A DNA stretch of 64,000 nucleotides from Asticcacaulis sp. AC466 (GTDB lineage: Bacteria; Pseudomonadota; Alphaproteobacteria; Caulobacterales; Caulobacteraceae): contig NZ_AWGE01000024.1 of NCBI RefSeq assembly GCF_000495815.1, forward strand, positions 1 to 64,000, read 5' to 3'. Position numbers and translations under genes: made by a program. Below are positions 51,817-61,433 of this stretch, in pieces. The notes under the pieces are model-generated. The model did not search any database. It saw only the letters and a program-made list of their open reading frames with translations, and was not told the DNA's origin. Every line of letters begins with the position of its first letter. Position 1 is the first letter of the stretch.

Positions 51817-51941
51817 AAGCATCCTCATTACCCAAATCCTGCCAGATCACAAAAACTTACCTGAACTTGCAAAAATACGATACGCAATTGATGAATTACA
51901 GACGCGCCTTACGCTCCTGATTGCAACAATCTGTCCCCAGA

Positions 51942-53903
51942 TCAAAAACCGATCTTCACCCCCGTCTCCGGTTTGACGCGGCTCTCTTCGCGCAGGCGCT
52001 CCAGTATCGCCTGGGCGTCCGCCGCCGGGACGTGACGTAGTTGGCGCGCCACCACTGCGAAATCACCGGGCGTGAGGTTGCGCAAGGCGGTAAGCCCCGC
52101 CGGGGCCGCCATGCCGAAGAAACGTTCAAAGGCGCGCCGCAGACGCTCCGGCCCCAGGGGCCGCAGGTCGAGCTTGAACACAAACCGGCGCAGCGTCGCC
52201 GGGTCCAGTTGCCCTGGATGGTTGGTCGCCGCCACGACCGGCAACGGGTGCCGGTCAAGCCAGGTCAGCATCTCGTTCACCTGGCCCACCTCCCATGACG
52301 TGCGCGCCCGCGTGCGGTCGAACAACAACGAATCCGCTTCGTCGAACAGGAGCACGCCGCCCTGACGCCGCGCCTCCTGGAACGCCTCGGCGATCTGTTG
52401 TTCGGTTTCCCCGACCCATTTGGACAATAGATCTGACGCCCGTCGCACCAATAGCGGCCGGTCGAGGATATGCGCCAGATGGTGGGCCAGGGCCGTCTTG
52501 CCCGTGCCCGGCGGTCCGGTCAGCAGCAGGGATACGTCAAGCGCCTCCAGGTTTCCAAACGCCCCGAACAGGGCATCGAGCGGCCGGTCGGCTTCGTAAA
52601 GCGTCAGGTCGAGCGCCCCCGGCCCTTCCGGAGGCAACTCCCCACGGCGCAAGGCGCGCACCAACGATGTCGCCGCGCGGGCGCCGCAATCCCCTTCGCC
52701 CGCCAGCCGCCCCGCCCGCATGGCGACGCGCAGAACGCTGGCCGTTTCCGGGGCCTGATCGACCAATTGACCGATAGCCGCGCCGGGCTGGCCGCCCTCA
52801 TCCCCGGCAATACGCGCCAGAATACGGTGCGCCACCCGGCGCGGCGGCAGGTCGAGCCGCAGGATAAAGCTCATCCGGCGCAATATGGCCGGGTCGAGAT
52901 TGCCCACGGCATTGGTCACCCAGATAACCGGGGCCGCATTGGTTTCGAGGAGACGGTTGAGAAACACCTTGCTGCCTTCGCGTCCGGAGAACCAGTCCCC
53001 CTCCGAGCGACGCACACCGCCGATCAGGTCCTCCATCTCATCGAACAGGACAACGGCCCCGCTGCGGTCGCCTAGCACACGTTGCGCCAACTGAAACGCC
53101 AGGACGCGGTCGTGGCGCGTCGGTTCTTCGCCGTCGTCATCGGCTTCGCCCACGGCATGCAGCGGACATCCCGCCGCCGCCGCCAGGACGCGCGCCAGCT
53201 CGGTCTTGCCCGTGCCGGGCGGTCCATGGATGAGGATATTCACCCCGGGCGCGCTTTCGCGTTTGGCGCCGTCCAGAAGCCGGACCAAGAACGGTACGTC
53301 AGCGACATGGGCAAAGTCGCTCAGATCGAGGCGCGTCTCCTGGCGCGGACCGGTCAGGGCTTCGCCCAGCGTCTCGGGCGCCGGATCGCGGTCGAGCACA
53401 CGCGCCAGCGGCCAGCGGATATCGATGGGCCCGTCATGTCGCGTCCGGGCCGAAAAGGCGACCAGCCCCAGCTTCAAAACCTCGCTGCGCCGGACGTGGC
53501 GCGCGGCATCGGCCGCATCGGCGCCGGCCAGTTCACCCAGCACCGCCGGCAGGTCGCGCACATGCGGCCCCATCACGCACAGAAGGTCGGCCAGACGCGG
53601 CAGCCGGTCGCAGGCGATCATCAGGGTCAGCAAACGCGCATCGAACGGCGCGAAATGCAGCAGCCGCCCCAGTTCGTCGGCCAGCTCAAGCACAGCCGGG
53701 CGCGGCGCGTTGTTTGCCGGCGCGGCCTCAAGGCTGGCCAGGAAGGTCTTCCAGCCCGGCTTCTTGTCCGCGATGGTCTCGTCCCCCAACACCCACTGAG
53801 CATTGAGCCCGGCCCACGCTATCAGTTGGTTTGCCGGTACAGATTTTGGCGCGATGTCGCGTGCGATGCGGAGCATGACGCTCCGGACGATCGAGTGTTC
53901 GTT
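51942..53903 (-). CDS. Tandem AAA+ ATPase
   Basis: 653 residues from ATG 53903. Two AAA+ modules: Walker A GPPGTGKT at 228-235 and 464-471; Walker B VVLFDEMED (289-290) and GVLLFDEADSLL. Arg fingers are plausible (LRRMSFILRLDLP, LRRFVFKLDL). Residues 1-215 are an all-helical domain. It is a two-ring type like some ATPases of the VAT/Cdc48-like plan with a different front. The partner is unknown. Confidence 0.85.
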   Translation of the reverse strand, partial: NEHSIVRSVMLRIARDIAPKSVPANQLIAWAGLNAQWVLGDETIADKKPGWKTFLASLEAAPANNAPRPAVLELADELGRLLHFAPFDARLLTLMIACDRLPRLADLLCVMGPHVRDLPAVLGELAGADAADAARHVRRSEVLKLGLVAFSARTRHDGPIDIRWPLARVLDRDPAPETLGEALTGPRQETRLDLSDFAHVADVPFLVRLLDGAKRESAPGVNILIHGPPGTGKTELARVLAAAAGCPLHAVGEADDDGEEPTRHDRVLAFQLAQRVLGDRSGAVVLFDEMEDLIGGVRRSEGDWFSGREGSKVFLNRLLETNAAPVIWVTNAVGNLDPAILRRMSFILRLDLPPRRVAHRILARIAGDEGGQPGAAIGQLVDQAPETASVLRVAMRAGRLAGEGDCGARAATSLVRALRRGELPPEGPGALDLTLYEADRPLDALFGAFGNLEALDVSLLLTGPPGTGKTALAHHLAHILDRPLLVRRASDLLSKWVGETEQQIAEAFQEARRQGGVLLFDEADSLLFDRTRARTSWEVGQVNEMLTWLDRHPLPVVAATNHPGQLDPATLRRFVFKLDLRPLGPERLRRAFERFFGMAAPAGLTALRNLTPGDFAVVARQLRHVPAADAQAILERLREESRVKPETGVKIGF

Positions 53904-54374
53904 CATTGTCGTATCTTCGTATTGGCTTGACGCAGACGCACGCACGGCGGCGCACGTCTGACGTGGGGCTATTCATATGTTTGGGAACCTGAGCACGGGA
54001 CCGCACCTGTGGGCCGGCAGTCAGCCGCCTCATAAGTGTACGGTCTGGCGCGCGTGCGGTGGTGGCGTTCCCGCCCCGCCGCGGCGCCGGACGGGCGCTT
54101 AGACGAAAGGCAGGATCGCGGCGGGCTTCATGCCCCGGCAGCTATTCGATCCTATCAATCCATACTCTCCATATGGCCGCGATTGGCGCGGCACGATGCG
54201 GGCTATAGTTAATTTTGAAACCAGACGCAAGGCGGCAAGCCCCAATGCAACCCAAACACAACCAAGCGTGGCATGATGGCCACACCCGCCCCCCGCTACC
54301 GTACCGAAAAGACTTGCCGCGCCAACCCGGACACCTCTAAAGTAAGACGGGGGCATATAGATTAAGGCCAGACC
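53904..54374. other. Gene-free stretch between AAA+ gene and nhaA
   Basis: No supported gene. A few short frames exist, with no ribosome sites. Several GC-rich hairpins are likely (GCCGCGGCGCC). No riboswitch pattern was recognised. Confidence 0.45.
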
Positions 54375-55544
54375 ATGCTGAAAAAGACACTTTCCATGAC
54401 CACCGATTTTCTGAGCAGCGAAGCGGCGGGCGGTATAGTGCTTATGGCGGTCGCGGTCGTCGCCCTCGTGGTCGCCAATTCGCCCCTGGCCGACACCTAT
54501 TTCCACACGCTCCACCTGTATGTCGGCGGCCTCAGCGTGCTGCACTGGATCAATGACGGCCTGATGGCGATCTTCTTCCTGCTCGTCGGCCTGGAAATCA
54601 AACGCGAAGTCCTGACCGGCGAACTGGCCACCTGGTCGCAACGCGCCCTGCCCGGCATCGCGGCCCTGGGCGGCGTCGTCGTGCCGGCGGGCGTCTATCT
54701 GCTGTTCAACCTGTCCCACCCCGAAAGCGTCAAGGGCTGGGCCATACCGGCGGCAACCGACATCGCCTTTGCGCTCGGCGTCCTGGCCCTGCTGGGCTCG
54801 CGCGTGCCCGCCTCTTTGAAGATATTCCTGACCGCGCTCGCCATTATCGACGATCTGGCGGCCGTCATCATCATCGCCCTGTTCTACACGGCGCAGCTCA
54901 ATCTGCTCATGCTGGGCGCCGCGCTCGCCGGGTTGCTGGTTCTGTTCGTGTTCAACCGTCTGAAGGTCAAGGCGGTCTGGCTCTACCTGCTGGTCGGGGC
55001 CGTCATCTGGTTTTTCACCTTCAAATCCGGCATCCACGCCACCCTGGCCGGCGTGGCCGTGGCACTGTTCATTCCGCTGAATACCCATAAGGCGGCGGGC
55101 GATGACCACCATTCGCCCCTGATCCGGCTGGAACACGCCCTGCATAAGCCGGTCGCCTTCCTGATCGTACCCATATTCGGCTTTGCCAATGCCGGTGTCG
55201 CCCTGGGCGGGTTCAAGCCGGAAAGCCTGCTCGACCCCGTGCCTCTGGGCGTGGGCTTAGGCCTATTCGTGGGCAAGCAGTTGGGCGTGTTCGCCGCCTC
55301 GACCCTGGCCATCAAGACCGGCCTGGCCCGGATGCCAAAGGACACGGGCTGGCTGCAACTCTACGGCCTGGCCATACTGACCGGCATCGGCTTCACCATG
55401 AGCCTGTTTATCGGCGGCCTGGCCTTCGCCACCGCGCCCGTGCTTCAGGACGAGGTGAAGATCGGCGTGCTGATCGGCTCCACCCTTTCCGGCGTCATCG
55501 GCTATCTGCTGCTGCGCGCCGTCAAGGGTCCGAAAGCGGAATAG
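54375..55544 (+). CDS. nhaA: Na+/H+ antiporter NhaA
   Basis: 389 residues with eleven to twelve hydrophobic segments. Family motifs are clear: [49 protein letters not shown] (with the two transport aspartates) and GFANAGV. It exchanges Na+ for H+ in the inner membrane to control pH and sodium. An alternative start is ATG 54396. Confidence 0.95.
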   Translation: MLKKTLSMTTDFLSSEAAGGIVLMAVAVVALVVANSPLADTYFHTLHLYVGGLSVLHWINDGLMAIFFLLVGLEIKREVLTGELATWSQRALPGIAALGGVVVPAGVYLLFNLSHPESVKGWAIPAATDIAFALGVLALLGSRVPASLKIFLTALAIIDDLAAVIIIALFYTAQLNLLMLGAALAGLLVLFVFNRLKVKAVWLYLLVGAVIWFFTFKSGIHATLAGVAVALFIPLNTHKAAGDDHHSPLIRLEHALHKPVAFLIVPIFGFANAGVALGGFKPESLLDPVPLGVGLGLFVGKQLGVFAASTLAIKTGLARMPKDTGWLQLYGLAILTGIGFTMSLFIGGLAFATAPVLQDEVKIGVLIGSTLSGVIGYLLLRAVKGPKAE

Positions 55545-55631
55545 CTCCTCCCAAAAATAAGGCACGACTATTGAGGGCCGTTCCAATATACTCTATCTAT
55601 GGATGTGTCTTTTTTAGGGTAAGGGGATAAG

Positions 55632-56288
55632 ATGATTGGGGCTATTTTTGCGGTCACCTTGCTTGGGCTGAGCGACCGCCCCGCCGTATTGGTGGGTGAA
55701 ACCGGGCAAGACTATTATAAGCAAAAATTCGAAAGCTATTTGAGCCTTGACGGCATCACGGTCCGGCGCAAATACATTTTTGGTGAATGCCCCGATGTGA
55801 CATATAGGTCGGCCGGTTACGACATCATTTCCGATCCCAACTACCACACGTCCGTCGATTTTTTCTCGAAGGAACGCATGGCCAGCAAGCCTGAGGACGT
55901 CCAGATCATCGTCGCCGAACGGGTTGACGTGACCGGATGCGGGAAATCCCATCGTTTAAATTTCACGGCCTGGCACGACCGCAATAACCTTCTGCCGAAT
56001 ATGGCTTTTTCGACGGACGGCACAACGATCGCATCTCAGCAAGCCCGGCAAGACGCCGACATGATCGCCTTCAATCTGGTTCAAAAGGTGCGGCGCGCGA
56101 CACCAACCCGTGACACATGCGATATGGTTCCGATTGTCTACAACACGAAGGTAGAACAGGCGCCCAAGGACGATGGCCGCTGGACGGAGATATGGTCCAC
56201 CGCCTATTGCGAGGTGCGCCACGACGTCAGGATAAGCTTCACCCCCGTGAACGGCGTCGTCCAAGTCAAAGGCGTGGTTATCAACTAA
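55632..56288 (+). CDS. Exported hypothetical protein
   Basis: 218 residues with a short N-terminal hydrophobic segment (MIGAIFAVTLLGLS). Several Cys (FGECPD, GCGKS, DTCD, YCEV) suggest disulphides in the periplasm. No family recognised. AAGGGG precedes the ATG. A short frame at 56305-56502 follows without support. Confidence 0.6.
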   Translation: MIGAIFAVTLLGLSDRPAVLVGETGQDYYKQKFESYLSLDGITVRRKYIFGECPDVTYRSAGYDIISDPNYHTSVDFFSKERMASKPEDVQIIVAERVDVTGCGKSHRLNFTAWHDRNNLLPNMAFSTDGTTIASQQARQDADMIAFNLVQKVRRATPTRDTCDMVPIVYNTKVEQAPKDDGRWTEIWSTAYCEVRHDVRISFTPVNGVVQVKGVVIN

Positions 56289-56513
56289 GGGCGCAAAAAA
56301 AAGCGTGCAGACGGCAAAAGGCGCGGGCAGCAGCCTGATCATCCGCGAAGGCCCCGCCATGTTGCTGATGGCCACGGGAACCGAAACGCGGCACGGGTTT
56401 GCGCTTATTCTGCACCGTAAGGACAGCCCGCCCACCACCCTGGTACACGACTGGATGCCCAAGGGCCTCTGCCCCCCCCTAGCGGCCTATTCCGTTCAAT
56501 AGCTAATCGCCCA

Positions 56514-56572
56514 CGCTTGACATGGGGGCGCTTGACAGGGGGGCGCTTGAAATAGGCCGCTTGACAGGGCCC
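56514..56572. repeat. Four 15-bp tandem repeats containing TTGACA
   Basis: CGCTTGACA-type units start at 56514, 56529, 56544 and 56558, about 15 bases apart; the third reads CGCTTGAAA. They lie before the PadR operator. Each contains a -35-like TTGACA, and the last one is 18 bases from ATACTG, a plausible -10. Confidence 0.7.
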
Positions 56573-56583
56573 GCGCCGATATG

Positions 56584-56608
56584 CATACTGTGCGATATAC
56601 AGTGTATG
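56584..56608. promoter_or_regulatory. PadR operator
   Basis: CATAC and GTATG arms (25-bp span) enclose a further ATAC-AGT-GTAT dyad (56597-56607). It is 27 bases before the PadR start, so PadR probably controls its own operon. The form fits PadR sites (ATAC-n-GTAT). Confidence 0.6.
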
Positions 56609-56634
56609 TAACACACTATACGGGACCAAGTATC

Positions 56635-56991
56635 ATGGAGTCTGAGAGCGACCTCTACGAAAGCCTGCGCGCCGAGCTGCGGCGTGGCTCGCTCAGCCTG
56701 GCCGTTCTGGCCCGTCTGCGTGTGGAACGCTACGGCTACACCCTGCGTCAGGCCCTGGCCGACGACGGCTTGGATATGGAGGAAAGCACCCTCTATCCGT
56801 TGCTGCGGCGGCTGGAATCTCAGGGGCTTCTGGTCAGCGAATGGCGCGAAGAGGAAAAGCGCAAGAAGCGGTTTTACGTCCTGTCGCCCGCCGGCGAGAT
56901 CATGTTGGCGCGGCTGGTTCAGGAATGGCGGGCGATCAGCGCATCGCTGGAAAAGATTACGGGAAGCCCGGGCGACGCGCCTTCAATTTAA
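56635..56991 (+). CDS. PadR family transcriptional regulator
   Basis: 118 residues from ATG 56635; an earlier in-frame ATG at 56581 would lie inside the operator. The winged helix has LRRGSLSLAVLARLRVERYGYTLRQALADDGLDMEESTLYPLLRRLESQGLLVSEW, the PadR pattern, and ends with a dimer helix (EWRAISASLEKI). Controls the HAAS membrane gene that follows 61 bases on. Confidence 0.9.
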   Translation: MESESDLYESLRAELRRGSLSLAVLARLRVERYGYTLRQALADDGLDMEESTLYPLLRRLESQGLLVSEWREEEKRKKRFYVLSPAGEIMLARLVQEWRAISASLEKITGSPGDAPSI

Positions 56992-57052
56992 CCCAAAAAA
57001 TTGAAGGCGATAGGCGGAAAAACCTAAAACATTGAGTGGGCAGGAGGCTCAG

Positions 57053-58204
57053 ATGGACATGTTGGAAGACTATCTGCGGGCGGTGTCGCGGTTATTGCCG
57101 CGCGCAAAACGCGAAGATATTATCGCCGAATTGCGCGACGAAATCCTGACACGGATCGAAGCGCGCGAAAGCGAGCTGGGGCGGTCGCTCACCCCGGACG
57201 AAACCGAAGCGCTGCTGCGTGAATTCGGCCACCCCATCGTCGTGGCGGCGCGCTATCGCGATGAACCGCAATATAGCGTGGGCACGGCCCTCTACCCCTA
57301 CTGGATCTTCGCGGTGCGCTTCGCCGTGATCCTTGAGGTGGCGATTTCCGTTCTGGTCTTCTTCGGCCGCGTCATCGGCGGGGCCAATCCGGGCGAAGCC
57401 TTAGGCACCGCCATCGGCTCCGGCATTACCGGCATGATGACCCTGATCGGCTTCGCCACCGTGGCGGCGTGGATCATCGAACGCAAGGGCATCACCATCG
57501 ACTATTTTAACACCTGGCGCGTGCGCGACCTGCGTTTCCTCGACTTTGCCGCCTGGGACTGGACCGACGTCAGCGAATGGCTGGCTCCCAAAACCCACCG
57601 CGACCGCCGTGCCGATCGCCGCGACCACAGCTATGACTACGCCTATGACTATCGCCCCTTCGCCTGGACCTATCGGCAATCGTCCGCCAGCCGGGGCGTC
57701 GCCGCCATCGTCATCGCCGTCGTCTTCATCCTGTGGTGGACGGGTGTGCTCAGCTTCGGACTGACGCCCATCCCCGTCGATTACGCCGCCATGCACGTCG
57801 ATCCCGGCGCGCTGGCCCAGGTGGACTATCCGGCGCTTAAGGCCGCGCTCTACTGGCCGGTACTGGCCTATTTCCTGGTCCTGGCCGCCTTTGGCGCCGT
57901 CGTCCTGACCTATCCGCGCGGCGTGCGGGTGCGCGGCCTGTTCGACATGGCCATCGGCCTGTCGGAGCTCGGACTGGCGGCCTGGGTGTGGACCGCCTCC
58001 CCCATCGCGGCCGCCGTGCACATCGACAGCGGCCCCGCCCTGCTCACCCGGATTTCGGCCTTCTTCGAACACCCCATGCCGATCCCGCTCGAACTGGCCG
58101 CCACGGTCTTCCTTGTCCTGTTCGCCTTCATCGGCCTGTGCCGCGCCCTGGGCGGCCTGTGGGAACTGATCAGCGGCGCCCCGCGTTACTGGGGCGGATG
58201 CTGA
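57053..58204 (+). CDS. HAAS-domain membrane protein (DUF1700-like), PadR partner
   Basis: 383 residues from ATG 57053 behind AGGAGG. The N-terminal part, EDYLRAVSRLLPRAKREDIIAELRDEILTRIEARESELGRSLTPDETEALLREFGHPIVVAARYR, is a HAAS domain, found with PadR. Five or six membrane helices follow (residues about 85-380). The PadR-HAAS pair is often a stress-related switch. It is convergent with the ankyrin gene, overlapping by 19 bases. Confidence 0.85.
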   Translation: MDMLEDYLRAVSRLLPRAKREDIIAELRDEILTRIEARESELGRSLTPDETEALLREFGHPIVVAARYRDEPQYSVGTALYPYWIFAVRFAVILEVAISVLVFFGRVIGGANPGEALGTAIGSGITGMMTLIGFATVAAWIIERKGITIDYFNTWRVRDLRFLDFAAWDWTDVSEWLAPKTHRDRRADRRDHSYDYAYDYRPFAWTYRQSSASRGVAAIVIAVVFILWWTGVLSFGLTPIPVDYAAMHVDPGALAQVDYPALKAALYWPVLAYFLVLAAFGAVVLTYPRGVRVRGLFDMAIGLSELGLAAWVWTASPIAAAVHIDSGPALLTRISAFFEHPMPIPLELAATVFLVLFAFIGLCRALGGLWELISGAPRYWGGC

Positions 58205-58593
58205 GCCGCCAGCCAGGCCTGTACGCGAGCATAACCACGCTCCGCCGCGATTTCGGAAACGGACCAGCCCGATCTCCTGACGGTCGGGTCGGCGCCCGCC
58301 TTAAGCAGGACCAGCATATTGTCCTCACTGACATCGGCGTAAAATAGCGGCGTAGCGCCCTGCTCATTTTTCGCGTTCACATTCGCCCCGCGGTCGATCA
58401 GGTACTGGATAAAATCCGGTGTGCCGTCGGACGCGGCGCGGAACAGAAGGGTCGTGCCATCGGACCCGTCCAATGGCCAACGCTCATTCGGTGCCAGAGG
58501 CAGCAGCACGGGCCAGGGCACGCCTCGACGGCGGGCCTTCCGCTTATTCGTCTCTGCGCAGACAACGTATTTGCACGTTACCCCGGAACACAT
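58186..58593 (-). CDS. Ankyrin repeat protein, short
   Basis: 135 residues with at least two ankyrin repeats: DGTTLLFRAASDGTPDFIQYLIDRGANVNAKNEQGATPLFYADVSEDNMLVLLKAGADPTVRR. It has a basic segment at the start (NKRKARRRG). It probably binds another protein. The 5' end overlaps the lipoprotein gene by 16 bases, and the 3' end overlaps the HAAS gene. Confidence 0.78.
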   Translation of the reverse strand: MCSGVTCKYVVCAETNKRKARRRGVPWPVLLPLAPNERWPLDGSDGTTLLFRAASDGTPDFIQYLIDRGANVNAKNEQGATPLFYADVSEDNMLVLLKAGADPTVRRSGWSVSEIAAERGYARVQAWLAAQHPPQ

Positions 58594-58952
58594 TTGGCGG
58601 AACTGAGATAAGCTTTCACTACTGCATCTCTTTCACCAGCCTCCGGAAGGCTATCTCGTACAAGCGCCTCAACTTCCTGTACCGCATTTTGGCATGTGCC
58701 AACAATCGCAACTTGGTAAGTCGGAGCCCCTTCGAGGCCAGGTCCCACCCCTACAGGTCCCCCTCGTATCTGCCTGGATGTCGCACTCCGAACTAGCGCA
58801 CGTCGGAAGTCCGCATTCCTTTCTGAGCTGCGCTCGACGGCGAAGTTGACCTTGGAAAAAATCATTTGAGCCTCGTCGTTTCCGGTTGTCACGTCTTTTT
58901 TGTAACAACCTGCTGCTGAAACTGCCAACAAGGCGAGGATAAGTATTTTCAT
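58578..58952 (-). CDS. Small lipoprotein
   Basis: 124 residues. The signal peptide ends in a lipobox (VSAAGC, Cys16). The mature part is polar with two more Cys (GTCQ and AKCV) that may be bonded. No family known. Its end overlaps the ankyrin gene's start by 16 bases, so they may be made together. Confidence 0.68.
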   Translation of the reverse strand: MKILILALLAVSAAGCYKKDVTTGNDEAQMIFSKVNFAVERSSERNADFRRALVRSATSRQIRGGPVGVGPGLEGAPTYQVAIVGTCQNAVQEVEALVRDSLPEAGERDAVVKAYLSSAKCVPG

Positions 58953-58960
58953 TAGATTAC

Positions 58961-59251
58961 CTAAACATTACAGTCGTTTGTAATCATTTCAATCTGGATA
59001 TCCGTTACTGCGTCACGACTTCCAAATACGCCATAATAACCCTCTCGTAACACGCCAGTCGTAACACCCGACGGAGATTGCCCAACTGATTTAAATACGA
59101 AGTCGGGGTGATAGTAGGATGTAACAGCGCTGGTCGCAAAATCTCCTCTATGTTCCCTTGCTTTTTCACGTGACAATCTACCGATTGTTGCCTGCCACAG
59201 TTTTTCCAGCTTGTGAAAGCAGATCGGCAATATAATACCAAACACGGGCAT
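58961..59251 (-). CDS. Small hypothetical protein
   Basis: 96 residues; no family recognised. The first 12 are hydrophobic (MPVFGIILPICF), the rest is mixed. It lies just before the lipoprotein gene on the same strand (9 bases apart) and so may be the first gene of that small operon. Lower GC than the rest. Confidence 0.5.
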   Translation of the reverse strand: MPVFGIILPICFHKLEKLWQATIGRLSREKAREHRGDFATSAVTSYYHPDFVFKSVGQSPSGVTTGVLREGYYGVFGSRDAVTDIQIEMITNDCNV

Positions 59252-59309
59252 TCCTCATCGATTTCTGATAACCGAATCCCTAGTCTGGCCGCATCTGAGG
59301 AGCCCCATC

Positions 59310-59582
59310 ATGTCGTATCAAGACGCCTATAGCCGGATCAGCAACGCTATTCCCGGCCATTACACCTTCGCTTTGGACCAGTATGACACGGCCATTGAAT
59401 TCCTGCGCGACATGCGTCGCTACGAAGGCCTGTGCCGGTCCAAGAATTACGGCTTTCTGCCGCAACTCACCGAAGACGGCGAGACGCCCTTCAACGGCTT
59501 TAGCGTCACGGTCGAACGCCGCCCATTCGAAGGTCCGTTCGAAGCCCTGTCGATCCGGTCGCGCGTAATCCCGCGCGGGTAA
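59310..59582 (+). CDS. Small hypothetical protein
   Basis: 90 residues: MSYQDAYSRISNAIPGHYTFALD, then FLRDMRRYEGLCRSKNYGFLPQLTEDG and SVTVERRPFEGPFEALSIRSR. Soluble. No family known. The ATG follows GAGGAGC. The 230 bases that follow (59583-59812) show no gene. Confidence 0.55.
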   Translation: MSYQDAYSRISNAIPGHYTFALDQYDTAIEFLRDMRRYEGLCRSKNYGFLPQLTEDGETPFNGFSVTVERRPFEGPFEALSIRSRVIPRG

Positions 59583-59812
59583 GCCGTTCGGGGGGCACGG
59601 GCGCGACCACAATCCTGCATTGTTAGAGTCAAAGCCGGAAAAATTGCATTTTTTGCACGCTGCTTTTTTACGCAAGTCTACGTTTGGCAAAATAGTCTTT
59701 TTTGAAAACTATTCTAAATTTAACGAAATCGAATCATGAGCTTGATTTAATAACCAATTTCTTCACCTTAAAGGTGTAATGATGCCGCCGACATATCTTA
59801 GGGGCGGCGGCC

Positions 59813-60697
59813 GTGAGACAAAACACCTTGGCAACCATTGCGTGCCGGTTTGATGACGTGGCGACACGTCCGACCGGTTTCGTCTGGTTACGGATCATCC
59901 TTTCATTGAATATTGCCTTGTGGCATTCGGTCCTGGTCAGCGACGGCAACGGCTGGCTTCACTTCGAACTGCCCGGTGTGTTCGCTAACAACCCGTGTCC
60001 GGACATGGTCAATCTGTCCCTCTGGACGCTGCCGTTCGAACTGGCCTGTTATGTGATTTTGGTTCTGGTGCTGATGACGCGCAACGCGTTCGGCGGTCAC
60101 GTCTTGACGGCCTTGATCGCAGGCTTGCAACTTATCCTTTTCCTGCCCTTTCTCGACAGCCTCCCCAATGAGGACATCTTGGGCCCGCAACTGAGCCTGT
60201 GCTTCCTCGTCGGCGCAGCGTTGTACATTCATCGTCGCCGCATCCCCTTCCACGGGTCGCTGGCCTTGGCCGCGCTGATCGCCACGGTGTTGTTGCTCGA
60301 ACTGCCGGGCGGCATCTCGCTCGTGCCGCTGCCGGCCGCCTATCTGACCGTCTATATCGGCCTGTTGACGCCGCAACTGCCGAAGATACTGAAAACGGGC
60401 GACTATTCCTATGGCATCTATCTCTACAGCTTCCCGATCCAGCAGGCGGTCGCGAGCCAGGCCTGGGCGCACACCTGGTGGATCAACGCCCTGATCAGCC
60501 TGCCCCTGACGCTATTGGCGGCGGCCGCTTCCTATCATTTCCTGGAGCGCCACATGGCGGCGCTCAAACCCTATGTGCGACGGCTAGAAGACGGCCTGTT
60601 CCACCGGTCGAACCCGTTCAAGCGCTTGCGGCCCTGGCTGCGCCTGACGTCGCGGCGGCGGATACGGCACACACGCGTCGTTCGCAACACGGCCTGA
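59813..60697 (+). CDS. Acyltransferase 3 family protein with internal deletion
   Basis: 294 residues from GTG 59813. The first part matches the start of acyltransferase-3 proteins (TGFVWLRIILSLNIALWHSVLVSDG, with the catalytic His of WHS). The text then jumps to WLHFELPGVFANNPCPDMVNLSLWTLPFELACY, which normally lies 75-80 residues later. The missing part holds the FxLSGFL and R-x10-R motifs. The rest has seven or eight helices. It is in frame but probably cannot transfer acyl groups. Confidence 0.72.
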   Translation: MRQNTLATIACRFDDVATRPTGFVWLRIILSLNIALWHSVLVSDGNGWLHFELPGVFANNPCPDMVNLSLWTLPFELACYVILVLVLMTRNAFGGHVLTALIAGLQLILFLPFLDSLPNEDILGPQLSLCFLVGAALYIHRRRIPFHGSLALAALIATVLLLELPGGISLVPLPAAYLTVYIGLLTPQLPKILKTGDYSYGIYLYSFPIQQAVASQAWAHTWWINALISLPLTLLAAAASYHFLERHMAALKPYVRRLEDGLFHRSNPFKRLRPWLRLTSRRRIRHTRVVRNTA

Positions 60698-60773
60698 CAG
60701 CGCGCCTCGCCATCTATCGCGTGATCGCCTATCCTATGGCATAAAGCACCTGTACCGTCGCCAGGGGGGAGAC

Positions 60774-61367
60774 ATGCCAGAACTCGATATTGCCGACGCC
60801 ATCGTCACCCGCCGGTTCGACCTGAAGGACGACCGTCATGTCGACATCTTCATCTGGGCGCCAAGCCTGAATGGGGCCGACACGTATGACTGTCACTACC
60901 GCATATCCGGCATAGGCCGCGGTTCGACACTCTTCGCCCGTGGCCTAGACGGCGTGCAAGCCCTGCATCTCGCCCTTATGGCCGTCGGCCACCGCCTCTA
61001 TGCCTCCGCCGAGTATCAGGCGGGACATCTGACCTATCTGGGCCGTCGCGACCTGTGCCTGCCTCATGGACCGGGCGAACGCCCCGTCTTCAACGACCAT
61101 GAAAAGGCCGATCTGCTCTGCGAGCCAGGCGACATTTGCGTGCTGGCCATGCCCGACCTGAGGTTTCCCTTCATCGCCCTGCCGGGTGAACAGGCGTATC
61201 GGCTCATCGAAAACCTCACCCGGATCGCCGACCAGATACCCGTCAATGCGCTGGCCCGAAAAAGACTATCCAATCTCCTGGATGGCATGAATGCGTACCA
61301 GAGATATTACGAAGCGGTCTGCCGCAACGCCGGCATGCCGCCCGCCTACGACACGGCGGACAGATAG
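60774..61367 (+). CDS. DUF6968-type hypothetical protein
   Basis: 197 residues. The first 90 residues have the DUF6968 form (IADAIVTRRFDLKDDRHVDIFIWAPSLNGADTYDCHYRISGIGRGSTLFARGLDGVQALHLALMAVGHRLY). The C-terminal half is unrecognised. Soluble, no signal peptide. GGGGGGAGAC precedes the ATG. Confidence 0.72.
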   Translation: MPELDIADAIVTRRFDLKDDRHVDIFIWAPSLNGADTYDCHYRISGIGRGSTLFARGLDGVQALHLALMAVGHRLYASAEYQAGHLTYLGRRDLCLPHGPGERPVFNDHEKADLLCEPGDICVLAMPDLRFPFIALPGEQAYRLIENLTRIADQIPVNALARKRLSNLLDGMNAYQRYYEAVCRNAGMPPAYDTADR

Positions 61368-61433
61368 CGCGATATCGCCCCACCTTCCCTTCGCACCACC
61401 GCCGGTCTAGCCTCGCCCAAAGGGGTGAGTCGC

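Noticed and set aside
54099-55145. 348-codon frame antisense to nhaA
   Set aside because: nhaA is certain on the other strand; the antisense frame has the low-complexity composition of a shadow.
56305-56502. 65-codon frame after the exported protein gene
   Set aside because: No ribosome site and no family; possible remnant, but not supported as a gene.
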